A stretch of DNA of 42,885 bases from Chloroflexota bacterium (GTDB taxonomy: Bacteria > Chloroflexota > Anaerolineae > Anaerolineales > Villigracilaceae), in assembly GCA_016866215.1 (NCBI GenBank), contig VGNE01000032.1, positions 1 through 42,885 of the forward strand, read 5' to 3'. The position numbers were made by a program, and so were the translations under genes. Below, piece by piece: positions 23,014 through 30,944 of this stretch. The notes below the pieces were generated by a model. The model did not search any database. It saw only the letters and a list, made by a program, of their open reading frames with translations, and was not told the DNA's origin. Positions within the stretch are counted from its first letter, which is position 1, and each line of letters begins with the position of its first letter.

Positions 23014-24567
23014 ATGAAAAAAATTCTTGGCGCTAATTTTAAATGGTTCATTTTATTCTTTGTGCTTGGCGCAGGGTTGACGTTTGCATTGGGGCATTTC
23101 ATTCAATTCCACGCGATGAGCAATGATTTTTGGAATATCCTTTACTATGGTCGCGGCATGACCTTGGCTGAACCCGAGTCTCTTTATAATGGTTTTTTTC
23201 CATTTGGATATGCCTTCCTCGTCGGACAGATGCCATTTACGTATGTTCGTCCACTGGCATATCTTCTCAATGCGCTTCTCGCGGGACTTTTTACTGCTTC
23301 CGTTTCGACGCTGATCGCCTCCACCCGATCCATCCCCGCCACGATCATTGCGTTCTATTGTTCCATTGCCGCGCCTTTTGTTTTTCAAAACGCCAATACG
23401 CTCAGCCCGGATATCGGCAGTGCTGCATTTACGGCTTTCGCTGTATTTTTACTCCGGCGCAACCTTTTAGAGGAAAATCAGAATGAATTAAGTTCCCTGA
23501 ATTCGGTTTTGATCGGCATTTCATTAGGGCTGGCGTTTTTGTGGCGCACACATGCGATTGTGTCCGCCTTCGCAATATTTTTTGGTTATTTCCTGCTGTT
23601 TGGGATTCGTCCCCTTCGTTCGCGTGTTTTGATGCTCTCTGCATTTTTAGCGGTTTTTGCATTGCAAGTGGCTGTAAACCTGATATCAGGGCATGGTGCA
23701 ATTGAAACCGCGCAAGCTTTCAATTTATATAAATATTTCCATGGGGTAAATTGGACAAATCCACCCACGCCCGCTGAGATCGAAAAATTTTCACTTTATG
23801 AAGCCATTGCCAAAGACCGCGCACGTTTTTTTGATTTATACCTGCCTTTGTTCAAATATTTTATTTCACACGCCTGGGCATCCGGCCTTGCCTTTTTATT
23901 ATCTCCCAAAGGGCGGTATTCACGTTATTCCCTTTTTTCGTTCGTATTTATTTTATTGTATGCAATCCCCATCTCACTTGGGGATAGCGCCCGTTCGCCA
24001 GTCATCTTGATGGGTATATATTTGCCTTCTGTGGCAGTGTTGCTGGTGGTTATGACAGACCAAATAAAGGAATACATAAATCCAGGCAGGTGGGTTACAG
24101 GGTTAGTTGGCACCCTGTTTGTTCTGGCTGGTTTTCAAATATTTTATGGATGGGCGGGATATGATAGTGGATTAATTCGCGCCAGCCGCGCTGAGAGCAA
24201 GGTGTTGGTCATCATCGAGCAGACTTTGCTTTCACATGGCATGAAATCTCCAAGCGAAGTTTTCGCAGACCGTTATGATTTTTATACGCCTAATACCATG
24301 CCTTACCGGTCACGTCAAATTGGCAACTGGTCCGAGGACTGGGTTTGGGGCTTCAGCGATGAATTCCCTCCCTTGCCGAATGACACATGGGAAGTTTTTG
24401 CCAGGGCTTCCAAAGAACAGGGAATTCGATTTCTTGCGCTTTCACCGAATAGTTTTTATCGCGGTGAGATTTTTCCGCCCATTTATTATGGTGAAGTGGA
24501 ACTGGAGGCGCTTGGGCTGCGGTTTATTGGTCAAAGGGGCAATATCAGGATCTATCAGTTTCGATAA
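23014..24567 (+). CDS. Polytopic membrane protein, possible GT-C-like glycosyltransferase
   Basis: A 517-residue protein with about 10 hydrophobic segments between residues 8 and 375 and a soluble C-terminal part of about 135 residues (SRAESKVLVIIEQTLLSHG...RIYQFR). The layout, a short N-terminal helix, a loop with acidic residues, many membrane helices and a C-terminal extracytoplasmic domain, resembles GT-C or ArnT-like membrane proteins common in Chloroflexota. I cannot point to a catalytic Asp motif with confidence. It follows the MFS gene by 5 bp and ends at a terminator. Confidence 0.65.
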   Translation: MKKILGANFKWFILFFVLGAGLTFALGHFIQFHAMSNDFWNILYYGRGMTLAEPESLYNGFFPFGYAFLVGQMPFTYVRPLAYLLNALLAGLFTASVSTLIASTRSIPATIIAFYCSIAAPFVFQNANTLSPDIGSAAFTAFAVFLLRRNLLEENQNELSSLNSVLIGISLGLAFLWRTHAIVSAFAIFFGYFLLFGIRPLRSRVLMLSAFLAVFALQVAVNLISGHGAIETAQAFNLYKYFHGVNWTNPPTPAEIEKFSLYEAIAKDRARFFDLYLPLFKYFISHAWASGLAFLLSPKGRYSRYSLFSFVFILLYAIPISLGDSARSPVILMGIYLPSVAVLLVVMTDQIKEYINPGRWVTGLVGTLFVLAGFQIFYGWAGYDSGLIRASRAESKVLVIIEQTLLSHGMKSPSEVFADRYDFYTPNTMPYRSRQIGNWSEDWVWGFSDEFPPLPNDTWEVFARASKEQGIRFLALSPNSFYRGEIFPPIYYGEVELEALGLRFIGQRGNIRIYQFR

Positions 24568-24572
24568 ATATA

Positions 24573-24604
24573 AAAGCAGCGCCATAACGACGCTGCTTTT
24601 TCAT
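24573..24604 (+). terminator. Intrinsic terminator after the membrane protein gene
   Basis: AAAGCAGCG (24573-24581) and CGCTGCTTTT (24591-24600) form a stem followed by T-rich sequence, immediately after the stop at 24567. Confidence 0.8.
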
Positions 24605-24812
24605 TTATAATTTATCCACTTGTTAGTTTGTGCGTTTGGCCTTCACGAAGCCTTTTGAAGCGGCCTTTGAATAGTTTTTCTCCTTATTAATTACAGGACC
24701 TTCGCTTGTCACTAATAACCGTCGCTGGAACAGCGCCTTTTACGCTAAATCACATCATTTTTACCATAGCCGGCGTTCTCTAACCCTGGCTGAGCGAAAA
24801 TCCTGAATTAAA
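24605..24812. other. Gene-free spacer
   Basis: I see no ORF with family resemblance, no tRNA fold and no clear repeat here; it lies between two convergent terminators. Confidence 0.5.
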
Positions 24813-24814
24813 AA

Positions 24815-24840
24815 GAAAGCGCGACATTTGTCGCGTTTTC
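24815..24840 (-). terminator. Intrinsic terminator of the FmdB-like gene
   Basis: On the minus strand GAAAACGCGACA, AA, TGTCGCGCTTTC is followed by TTTTT. It lies 13 bp beyond the stop of the zinc-ribbon gene. Confidence 0.8.
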
Positions 24841-24852
24841 TTAAATCGCGGC

Positions 24853-25161
24853 TCACTCTGATTTTTCGCTTGTAGTGGATCTACCTTCAGAGGATTTACT
24901 TTCCATGGGAGCGCGCTCTTTGGGAGTGCTTTCTTTGCCGTTCTTTTCGGTTTTTTTCGTTTTGGAGCTATCGCCCGAAGGTGATTTGTGGTCTGTGGCG
25001 TAAAACCCGGAACCTTTAAAGATGATCTTGGTGGAAGTAATCACCTTTTTGAGCGCTTTTTTGCGGCATTCGGGGCAGGTCTTCAATGGCGCGTCGGTGA
25101 AGGATTGGTGGCGTTCAAACTGAATTCCACATGATTCACAACGATAAGTATAAACAGGCAT
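24853..25161 (-). CDS. FmdB-family zinc ribbon protein
   Basis: 102 residues. The first 50 are the FmdB/CxxC zinc ribbon: PVYTYRCESCGIQFERHQSFTDAPLKTCPECRKKALKKVI with two CxxC pairs, then IIFKGSGFYATD. The remaining half is a low-complexity, Lys/Ser/Glu-rich tail, probably disordered. Originally described next to formamidase genes, the family has no settled function and is often thought to be regulatory. The ATG is preceded by GGAG on the minus strand. It stands alone, divergent from selW-trpS. Confidence 0.9.
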   Translation of the reverse strand: MPVYTYRCESCGIQFERHQSFTDAPLKTCPECRKKALKKVITSTKIIFKGSGFYATDHKSPSGDSSKTKKTEKNGKESTPKERAPMESKSSEGRSTTSEKSE

Positions 25162-25264
25162 TTATTTTTCTCCTTGCTTTCTTTCGCAAACTACTTGAAG
25201 GATTATAGCGCGGTTGACAGGGTGGGGCAAGCCTTGGACGTGGCATGTTATAATTTTCTAACAA

Positions 25265-25296
25265 TGGTGACAGTCTCATTTCGAGTGACGGTCACC
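25265..25296. repeat. GTGAC-type imperfect palindrome upstream of the selenoprotein gene
   Basis: GGTGACAGTCTC (25265-25276) pairs with GAGTGACGGTCACC (25283-25296) with mismatches. It is a degenerate relative of 14399-14432. Confidence 0.6.
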
Positions 25297-25314
25297 TAAA
25301 TCATGGAGATAAAC

Positions 25315-25554
25315 TTGCTAAAAATAGAAATCACCTACTGCGCAGTTTGACATTACACCAACCGGGCCGTGAGCCTGGTGGAGGAAATCCTTAAGGATTA
25401 TGAGCACCTCGTCGAGTCGCTGTCCCTGATCCCGTCGGACGGAGGCAAGTTCGAGGTCAGCGTGAACGGGCAATTGATCTACTCCAAATTGGATACAAAG
25501 CGCCACGCAGAAGCGGGCGAAATCGTCAACATCATCTCAAAGATGGCTGATTAA
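25315..25554 (+). CDS. SelW/Rdx-family selenoprotein with in-frame TGA (selenocysteine)
   Basis: Reading through TGA at 25348-25350 gives MLKIEITYCAVU-HYTNRAVSLVEEIL and then LIPSDGGKFEVSVNGQLIYSK...AEAGEIVNIISKMAD. That is a complete Rdx (SelT/SelW/SelH) thioredoxin-like protein of 79 residues with the redox motif CxxU at residues 9-12. A hairpin follows directly: ACCGGGC (25361-25367), loop CGTGA, GCCTGGT (25373-25379), with G as the second loop base about 19 nt after the TGA, as in bacterial SECIS elements. The TTG start at 25315 is chosen because GGAG lies at 25305-25308; ATG 25303 is in frame but has no ribosome-binding site. An annotation stopping at TGA would keep only the fragment from 25369. 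trpS follows after 11 bp. Confidence 0.85.
25358..25381 (+). promoter_or_regulatory. Candidate bacterial SECIS hairpin
   Basis: A 7-bp stem (ACCGGGC/GCCTGGT with one G-T pair), extended by CC/GG across a bulged A, and a CGTGA loop. The first arm begins 10 nt after the TGA and the loop guanine is at 25369. This fits the known bacterial rule of a short stem-loop just downstream of UGA with G in the first two loop positions, read by SelB. Confidence 0.75.
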
Positions 25555-25565
25555 GAGGATAACGA

Positions 25566-26552
25566 ATGACCAAAAAGGGCAGAGTTTTTTCGGGCGCACG
25601 TCCGACCGGGCGCCAGCATTTGGGGAATTATCTTGGCGCGATCAGGAATTATGTCTCGTTGCAGGATGAATACGATTGCGTGTATTGCATTGTGGATGTC
25701 CATGCCTTGACGACGGTGGATACCACCCAGGACCTGAAATTGAACACCTTTGAAATGGCGCTGGACTGGCTCGCGGCGGGGATACGTCCTGATGAGTCGA
25801 TCCTGTTTGTGCAGTCGCATGTCCCAGAAGTGATGGAGTTGCACACCTATCTTTCAATGGTGACACAATTAGGCAAGTTGACAGATCTGCCAACCTTCAA
25901 GGAAAAAATTCGCCAACAACCGGAGAATATCAATTATGGACTGGTGGGGTATCCCGTTTTGATGACTGCGGACATCGTGCTTTACAAATCGGATGTTGTC
26001 CCCGTTGGCATTGACCAGGCGCCACACATTGAATTTGCGCGTGAGATCGTGCGTTCTTTCAATTATCGTTACAATACCAAAGCGTTGATCGAGCCGCAGG
26101 TGAAACATACCGAAGTTTTGAAAGTAATGGGCATCGACGGTAAAGACAAGATGAGCAAGAGTTTGAACAATCACATCGAACTTGCCTCCACGCCGGAAGA
26201 GACCATCAAGCGTGTACGTGAAATGGTCACTGATCCTGCGCGCCAGAGACGGACCGACCCGGGCAACCCTGATGTGTGTAATGTTTTTACCATGCACAAG
26301 ATCATGTCGCCGCAAGATGAAGTGGATATGATCAATACTGAATGCCGCACAGCCGGTATAGGCTGTGTGGATTGTAAATTGCGTTTTGCGACTAATTTGA
26401 ACAAACATCTTGAACCGTTCCGCGCCAAACGCGCCGAACTTGTCTCAAAAAAGAGCTACGTCCAGGATGTTGTGCATGATGGCGGCAGACGTGCCCGCGC
26501 CATTGCCCGGAAAACTATGATCGAAGTGCGAGAGGCGATGCAGTTGCCGTGA
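25566..26552 (+). CDS. trpS: Tryptophanyl-tRNA synthetase
   Basis: Class Ic synthetase charging tRNA-Trp. The 328 residues have SGARPTGRQHLGNYLGA with the HIGH-type HLGN at 18-21, IVDVHALT, the tryptophan/dimer region YPVLMTADIVLYKSDVVPVGIDQAPHIEFAREI, and KMSKS at 195-199. A Cys-rich stretch CNVFTMHK...CRTAGIGCVDCK near residues 238-277 fits the subgroup of bacterial TrpRS with extra cysteines. Reads downstream of the selenoprotein gene with GAGGA before ATG 25566. No T-box is visible upstream. Confidence 0.97.
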   Translation: MTKKGRVFSGARPTGRQHLGNYLGAIRNYVSLQDEYDCVYCIVDVHALTTVDTTQDLKLNTFEMALDWLAAGIRPDESILFVQSHVPEVMELHTYLSMVTQLGKLTDLPTFKEKIRQQPENINYGLVGYPVLMTADIVLYKSDVVPVGIDQAPHIEFAREIVRSFNYRYNTKALIEPQVKHTEVLKVMGIDGKDKMSKSLNNHIELASTPEETIKRVREMVTDPARQRRTDPGNPDVCNVFTMHKIMSPQDEVDMINTECRTAGIGCVDCKLRFATNLNKHLEPFRAKRAELVSKKSYVQDVVHDGGRRARAIARKTMIEVREAMQLP

Positions 26553-26660
26553 TGAAGGTAGACAGGTAGACACGGAGATACGTACACAGGTAGACGCATA
26601 CACACGCAGACAACCTGTCTACCCGTTTACCTGTTTACTTGTTTACTTATTTACATCCTT
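26553..26660. repeat. GTAGACAGGTAGACACG junction repeat
   Basis: A low-complexity stretch of GTAGACAGG/GTACACAGG units whose second half (CTGTCTACCCGTTTACCTG) is complementary, so the RNA could fold back. Same family as 4798-4909, 8199-8240 and 9120-9180. Confidence 0.65.
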
Positions 26661-26669
26661 TCTTCCTCC

Positions 26670-27107
26670 ATGCGTGTTCTCATCCAGCGAGTTTCCCGGG
26701 CAGATGTAACTGTAGAAGGACAGACCATTTCCAAAATAGGAAAAGGTCTGTTGATTTTATTGGGCGTGGGCCATGGGGATGGAGAGGAACACGCCCAATT
26801 CCTTGCGGAGAAGGTGGCCAACCTGCGGATCTTCGAAGATGAACAAGGAAAAACCAATTTATCCGTTTTGGATGTCAAAGGTGAAGCCATCGTCGTGTCA
26901 CAATTTACATTGTATGCCGATACAAGCAAAGGACGCCGCCCATCCTTTATTGATGCGGCTTTGCCCGATATTGCGGCTCCTCTGGTGGATCGTTTCATTG
27001 AGTTCCTGCGCGGGCATGGCGTGCCGACTCAGGCAGGTCAATTTGGCGCACACATGCAAGTGGAAATCCATAACGATGGCCCTGTAACCATCTGGCTGGA
27101 AAAATGA
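26670..27107 (+). CDS. dtd: D-aminoacyl-tRNA deacylase
   Basis: Hydrolyses D-amino acids and glycine mischarged on tRNA. The 145 residues carry [40 protein letters not shown], the catalytic-face [18 protein letters not shown] and the cross-subunit gate motif [20 protein letters not shown] containing the Gly-cisPro-like NDGPVT. Family length is normal. It sits downstream of trpS, a sensible translation quality-control context, and its TGA overlaps the next ATG. Confidence 0.96.
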   Translation: MRVLIQRVSRADVTVEGQTISKIGKGLLILLGVGHGDGEEHAQFLAEKVANLRIFEDEQGKTNLSVLDVKGEAIVVSQFTLYADTSKGRRPSFIDAALPDIAAPLVDRFIEFLRGHGVPTQAGQFGAHMQVEIHNDGPVTIWLEK

Positions 27108-27592
27108 TCAGAAAGCCAAATGCTTTTCAACGGTGTCTGCATCGCTTCTTTATGCTTCGCCCTGTCACTGTTTTCTTTGCTGGCAGAACCCATCGCATAG
27201 ATGGCATGATCCTGAAACTCACCAAGGGAAAATATTCCATCTCTGAAATCTTAGGCTGGAATATTGTTCAGTTGACCACCACAGGTGCAAAGACGGGCAG
27301 GCTGCATACGCTTCCGCTCATTGGCGTGCTGGATGACGAAAAAATTGCCCTGATCGCATCGAGTTTTGGACGGCGGCACAACCCCGGCTGGTACTATAAC
27401 CTTAAAAAGAATCCCGATTGCAGTATTCAACTAAGCGGACTTGCAGGTAAATACCGCGCACGCGAAACGGCCGGGCAGGAACGCGAGAAATACTGGCAGA
27501 TGGCGGTCTCTTGTTATGCGGGATATGAAACATACAAACAACGCGCCTCCCACCGCCGCATTCCCGTTATGGTTTTGGAGCGGGTGAAATAA
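27104..27592 (+). CDS. DDN-type F420/deazaflavin-dependent nitroreductase-family protein
   Basis: 162 residues of the split-barrel DDN family: [56 protein letters not shown]. The TTTGxKTGxxRxxPL and GxxxxPxWYxNLxxNP motifs mark this family, which in actinobacteria uses F420. F420 use in Chloroflexota is plausible but not shown here. It overlaps dtd by 4 bp (ATGA), so it is co-translated with it. The substrate is unknown. Confidence 0.87.
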   Translation: MIRKPNAFQRCLHRFFMLRPVTVFFAGRTHRIDGMILKLTKGKYSISEILGWNIVQLTTTGAKTGRLHTLPLIGVLDDEKIALIASSFGRRHNPGWYYNLKKNPDCSIQLSGLAGKYRARETAGQEREKYWQMAVSCYAGYETYKQRASHRRIPVMVLERVK

Positions 27593-27764
27593 TTGCCAAG
27601 ATGAGAATTCCATGATAAAGTTGCGCTTGTAGGATGCAAGTAGGTTTTCGTTGTGGAAGTATCAAGAAGAATGCTCAAAGCACAACCTTTGAGTCGCTTT
27701 ATTTACACCCGATGAAAGACATACTGCGTCACCTTATTTTTTTTCTTTTGCTTAGGAGGCAAAA

Positions 27765-27974
27765 ATGTCTGAACGTGTCATCGGTACAGTAAAATGGTTC
27801 AATGGAACCAAAGGTTTTGGTTTCATCGAACGCGAAGGCGGCCCGGATGTCTTCGTCCACTTTTCAGCGATCAAAGGTGAAGGTTTCAAGAACCTGCAGG
27901 AAGGCCAGAAGGTTGAATTCACCATCGAACAAGGCCCCAAGGGTTTGCAGGCCGCTGATGTAGTGCCACTCTAA
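27765..27974 (+). CDS. Cold-shock protein (CspA family)
   Basis: A 69-residue OB-fold RNA chaperone with both RNP motifs: [16 protein letters not shown] (RNP1 region KGFGFIE) and DVFVHFSAI (RNP2 VFVHF). A strong AGGAGG lies 7 nt before ATG 27765. The 172-bp leader after the preceding stop is AT-rich with a TTATTTTTTTTC run and could be a long cold-shock 5' UTR. A strong terminator follows the stop. Confidence 0.96.
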   Translation: MSERVIGTVKWFNGTKGFGFIEREGGPDVFVHFSAIKGEGFKNLQEGQKVEFTIEQGPKGLQAADVVPL

Positions 27975-27988
27975 TTCCGAACTTGACA

Positions 27989-28022
27989 AAAAGAGTCCCG
28001 TCGAAAGGCGGGACTCTTTTTT
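27989..28022 (+). terminator. Intrinsic terminator after the csp gene
   Basis: AAAAGAGTCCCG (27989-28000), loop TCGAAAGG, CGGGACTCTTTT (28009-28020) and more T: a textbook intrinsic terminator. Confidence 0.92.
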
Positions 28023-28099
28023 TATCTGGATGATACATCACACCTGACGGGTGGATCGATTCTACTTATGGAGCAGAATCCTCTTGGTTGATTTTCCTC

Positions 28100-28870
28100 T
28101 TATGGAAGGTGCGACACACTCGCATCACGTGGGACCCATAACTGGGCATCTGTTTCTACAGCCATTGCCCCGGCCTTGAGCATGGACTCTGCGTCTGCAT
28201 CCGTCCACACCCCGCCGGCGCCGATGATGGGAATCCCGATCATAGCCGCCGAGTGGACGACATCCAACGAACGCGGGAATAGTGACTGCCCATATAAACG
28301 CCCGGTGACTAACTTTCCATCTTTATCATATAACGCCCCGCGAGGTGACGCGATACTGATCGCATCCGCGCCGTGCTGGATCAAACGCGGTCCTAAACTT
28401 AATACCTGTTCGTGAGGCAGTGAAAATATCAATGGTATTTCACCCAAACACATTTCCAGATTTAATATAATAATATCGTCTGAAAGCAAAGGTGCAAAGC
28501 CAAGTTCAACAGCCATCACATTCTCGATGTTTTCAAGCCCTCTCACCATTTGCTGTGTTTCTTCGGGCCGATCCGCCATCAAGTGGACAATCATCGGCAG
28601 GTCACTGCGCTTCCATTTTGCGGAATATTTTTTCAACACGTTCTTAAAGCCAGGATTCGGCAGACCGGTATGGAGCAGGAATCCGCCGGGGAATTGGATC
28701 AAGGCCGGCCAGGCAGTCGGCAGGCGCGGGCGCAGCGAGATCGGATTTGTCACAAAAGCGCCAAAGTCGGTAAGACCTCCGAGTTCTTTAAGAACTCGGA
28801 GGTCTGGGCCGAATCCAAGTGACCCCGCCGCGTTGATGAGTGATTTGCTAAAATATAAGTCGCGTTTCAT
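28100..28870 (-). CDS. Dihydroorotate-dehydrogenase-like FMN flavoprotein
   Basis: 256 residues of a class 1 DHODH-like TIM barrel: INAAGSLGF, GAFVTNPISLRPRLP, FPGGFLLHTGLPNPGF, MIVHLMADRPEE, VELGFAP, DAISIASPRGAL, GRLYGQSLFP, and an FMN-phosphate site IPIIGAGGVWTDADAESMLKAGAMAVE. It lacks an obvious catalytic Cys/Ser loop of true PyrD and is shorter, so I call it DHODH-like rather than pyrD. About residues 22-32 (PDLRVLKELGG) are encoded by a 33-bp palindrome almost identical to an intergenic copy at 42507. No partner genes are nearby. Confidence 0.75.
   Translation of the reverse strand: MKRDLYFSKSLINAAGSLGFGPDLRVLKELGGLTDFGAFVTNPISLRPRLPTAWPALIQFPGGFLLHTGLPNPGFKNVLKKYSAKWKRSDLPMIVHLMADRPEETQQMVRGLENIENVMAVELGFAPLLSDDIIILNLEMCLGEIPLIFSLPHEQVLSLGPRLIQHGADAISIASPRGALYDKDGKLVTGRLYGQSLFPRSLDVVHSAAMIGIPIIGAGGVWTDADAESMLKAGAMAVETDAQLWVPRDASVSHLP
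28773..28805. repeat. 33-bp palindrome in frame inside the DHODH-like gene
   Basis: AGACCTCCGAGTTCTT (28773-28788), T, AAGAACTCGGAGGTCT (28790-28805): 16-bp perfect arms, exactly 11 codons long. The intergenic copy at 42507-42539 differs at one base. Confidence 0.92.
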
Positions 28871-28883
28871 AACTGTTATTTTT

Positions 28884-29004
28884 CGTCATTGCAAGGGCTG
28901 ATGGTTGAGTAGTGGCGCCGTTCGTTGGCGCCACGTATCGAAACCCAGCCCGAAGCGATCCTTAACGATGAGGAGATTGCTTTACGAAGTGCGCTCGCAA
29001 TGAC
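28884..29004. repeat. CGTCATTGC-type palindromic element upstream of the CoA-transferase gene
   Basis: CGTCATTGC at 28884 is mirrored by GCAATGAC ending at 29004. It encloses a nested hairpin GTGGCGCC...GGCGCCAC (about 28912-28934) and GAAGCGATC/GATTGCTT blocks. Same family as 10361-10458 and 36508-36622. Confidence 0.8.
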
Positions 29005-29024
29005 ATGGACGATTGAGGAGAATT

Positions 29025-30185
29025 ATGCAACCATTAACTGGAATTCGTGTGTTGGATTTAAGCCGCGTGCTGGCTGGCCCTTATTGTACGATGGTTCTGG
29101 GTGACCTGGGCGCAGAGGTGATCAAAGTGGAGCCGCCCGAAGGCGATGAGACGCGCGAATGGGGACCTCCGTTTGCGGGAGGCGAGAGCGCGTATTATTT
29201 GTGTGTCAATCGCAACAAGCGCAGCATGGTTGTGAATTTGAAAACGGAGGATGGAAAAAATATTTTGCGCGAGCTCGCCGTGCAAAGCGATGTACTGGTC
29301 GAAAACTTCCGCCCCGGCAGGTTGAAAAAATTTGGGTTGGATTTTAAAACCCTGCATAAATTGAATCCGCGTTTGGTTTATTGCTCGATTTCTGGTTTTG
29401 GGCAGACAGGTTCAATGCGCGATAAACCCGGCTATGATTTTATGATCCAGGCCATGGGCGGGGCGATGAGCATCACGGGCGAACCGGAAGGTGAGCCAAT
29501 GAAAGTGGGCGTTGCCGCCGCAGATCTGTTCGCGGGGCAAAATGCGGTCATCGCAATCCTTGCCGCATTGCAAGCGCGCGCGTTGACAGGGCGGGGACAG
29601 CATCTCGATATTTCATTATTCGATTCTCAACTAGGTTGGCTGGCGAATGCAGCCAGCAATTATTTGATTTCGGGTAATCTACCCAGGCGACATGGCAATG
29701 CGCACCCGAATATTGTGCCTTATCAAAGTTTTCAATCGAGTAATGGATGGTTTGCAATTGCAGTGGGGAATGATAAACAGTTCGAAGCCTTGTGCAGGGT
29801 AATTGGTAAATCGGAATTGGTAAGTGATCCGAGATTTGCGAAAAATTCAGCGCGCGTGGAAAATCGCGATGAGTTAATCGCTTTGCTCAAACCCATCTTT
29901 GCGACTCGCAGCGCGAGTGAATGGTTAAATTCTTTGGAGCAGATTGAAATCCCCTGCGGCCCTATCAATAATTTTGAACAGATCTTTTCCATGCCGCAAG
30001 TGAAAGAGCGCGAGATGCTTGTAACAATGAAGCATCCCACAATCGGGGATTTGCCCTTGGTTGGCTCGCCGTTAAAGATGAGCGCTACGCCTGTGGAATA
30101 TCGCCTCCCGCCGCCGTTGATGGGGGAGCATACGGAAGAGGTGTTGAGGGAGTTGGGATTTGGGGATGATGGAAGAAAAGTATAA
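29025..30185 (+). CDS. CaiB/BaiF family CoA-transferase
   Basis: A 386-residue family III (formyl-CoA/carnitine-CoA type) CoA-transferase. Motifs are GIRVLDLSRVLAGPYCTMVLGDLGAEVIKVEPP, NRNKRSMVVNLK, LVENFRPGRLKKFGLD, YCSISGFGQTG, PGYDFMIQAMGGAMSITGE, GRGQHLDISLFDSQL and a C-terminal GEHTEEVLRELGF. These enzymes transfer CoA between carboxylic acids; the acid cannot be told from sequence. ATG 29025 is chosen because GAGGAG precedes it at 29015-29020. It is followed by a sigma-factor operon with a clear gap. Confidence 0.93.
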   Translation: MQPLTGIRVLDLSRVLAGPYCTMVLGDLGAEVIKVEPPEGDETREWGPPFAGGESAYYLCVNRNKRSMVVNLKTEDGKNILRELAVQSDVLVENFRPGRLKKFGLDFKTLHKLNPRLVYCSISGFGQTGSMRDKPGYDFMIQAMGGAMSITGEPEGEPMKVGVAAADLFAGQNAVIAILAALQARALTGRGQHLDISLFDSQLGWLANAASNYLISGNLPRRHGNAHPNIVPYQSFQSSNGWFAIAVGNDKQFEALCRVIGKSELVSDPRFAKNSARVENRDELIALLKPIFATRSASEWLNSLEQIEIPCGPINNFEQIFSMPQVKEREMLVTMKHPTIGDLPLVGSPLKMSATPVEYRLPPPLMGEHTEEVLRELGFGDDGRKV

Positions 30186-30368
30186 AAATGCAATCTCAAA
30201 ATTATCAGAAGGAATAGGGCTGTGGGCAATCCTTTTCACTGCGTTTTTCAACCAGAAGAGAACCGTCGTTTTGAAAAGCCGCCACCGAAAAATACCCCCT
30301 ACAACCACCGAATAAAATCAACGTACATTCCGTTAACTAAGTGAAAGTGAAAAGAAAAGGAATAATAA

Positions 30369-30944
30369 GTGACAAGTCCATACGCAGAAACGGAAGCGCT
30401 CCTCATTGCCAAAGCGCAAAAAGGCGATCGTGACGCCTTCGGAGAACTTGTCCGCCATCACCATCCCGGAGTTGTCAACGTAGTCTATCGCATGTGCGGC
30501 GATGTGGAACTGGCGGAAGATGCAGCCCAGGATGCTTTCATCCAGGCTTGGTTGCACTTGCCTTCTTTTCGACCCGGCACCTCCCTGCGTAACTGGATAT
30601 ACCGCATTGCGGTCAACGCGGCGCTGGATGTCTTGCGGCGCGAACCCAAAACGCCTCTGATTGATCTCGAAACCCTTTCGATGCCAGACTCGGCAGCCGG
30701 CCCCGAAATCGTACTTTTAGAAAAAGAGCGCGCCTTTGCCGTCCAGCGAGCCATCCTGTCGCTGACAGAAACCAACCGAAGCGCCCTGACGCTGCGCGAA
30801 TATGGCGGACTTTCGTATCAGGAAATTGCCGCCACGCTCAATATTCCTCTCGGCACGGTCATGTCGCGCTTGAATTATGCCCGAGACCGCCTTAAAGAAT
30901 TATTGGCGCCTCAATTGATAGATATGGAGATTGCAAATGGTTAA
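30369..30944 (+). CDS. ECF-type RNA polymerase sigma factor
   Basis: About 191 residues with a sigma-2 domain (DAFGELVRHHHPGVVNVVYRMCGDVELAEDAAQDAFIQAW, RNWIYRIAVNAALDVLRR) and a sigma-4 helix-turn-helix (LREYGGLSYQEIAATLNIPLGTVMSRLNYARDRLKELL). The length and missing sigma-3 mark an ECF factor. The start is GTG 30369 with AAAGGA at 30356-30361. The gene overlaps its anti-sigma factor, which normally holds it inactive; the ECF factor probably drives its own operon. Confidence 0.94.
   Translation: MTSPYAETEALLIAKAQKGDRDAFGELVRHHHPGVVNVVYRMCGDVELAEDAAQDAFIQAWLHLPSFRPGTSLRNWIYRIAVNAALDVLRREPKTPLIDLETLSMPDSAAGPEIVLLEKERAFAVQRAILSLTETNRSALTLREYGGLSYQEIAATLNIPLGTVMSRLNYARDRLKELLAPQLIDMEIANG

Noticed and set aside
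24605-24812. Possible small RNA gene between two terminators
   Set aside because: No promoter pair or stable structure stood out; the two terminators belong to the flanking convergent genes.
25200-25565. T-box riboswitch upstream of trpS
   Set aside because: The space is filled by the selenoprotein gene and a GTGAC palindrome; no T-box sequence or specifier loop could be seen.
29790-29830. GTAATTGGTAAATCGGAATTGGTAAG stretch inside the CoA-transferase as a repeat insertion
   Set aside because: The encoded residues (CRVIGKSELVSDPRF) match the normal family pattern and length, so the resemblance to ATTGGTAAT junction repeats is probably chance.
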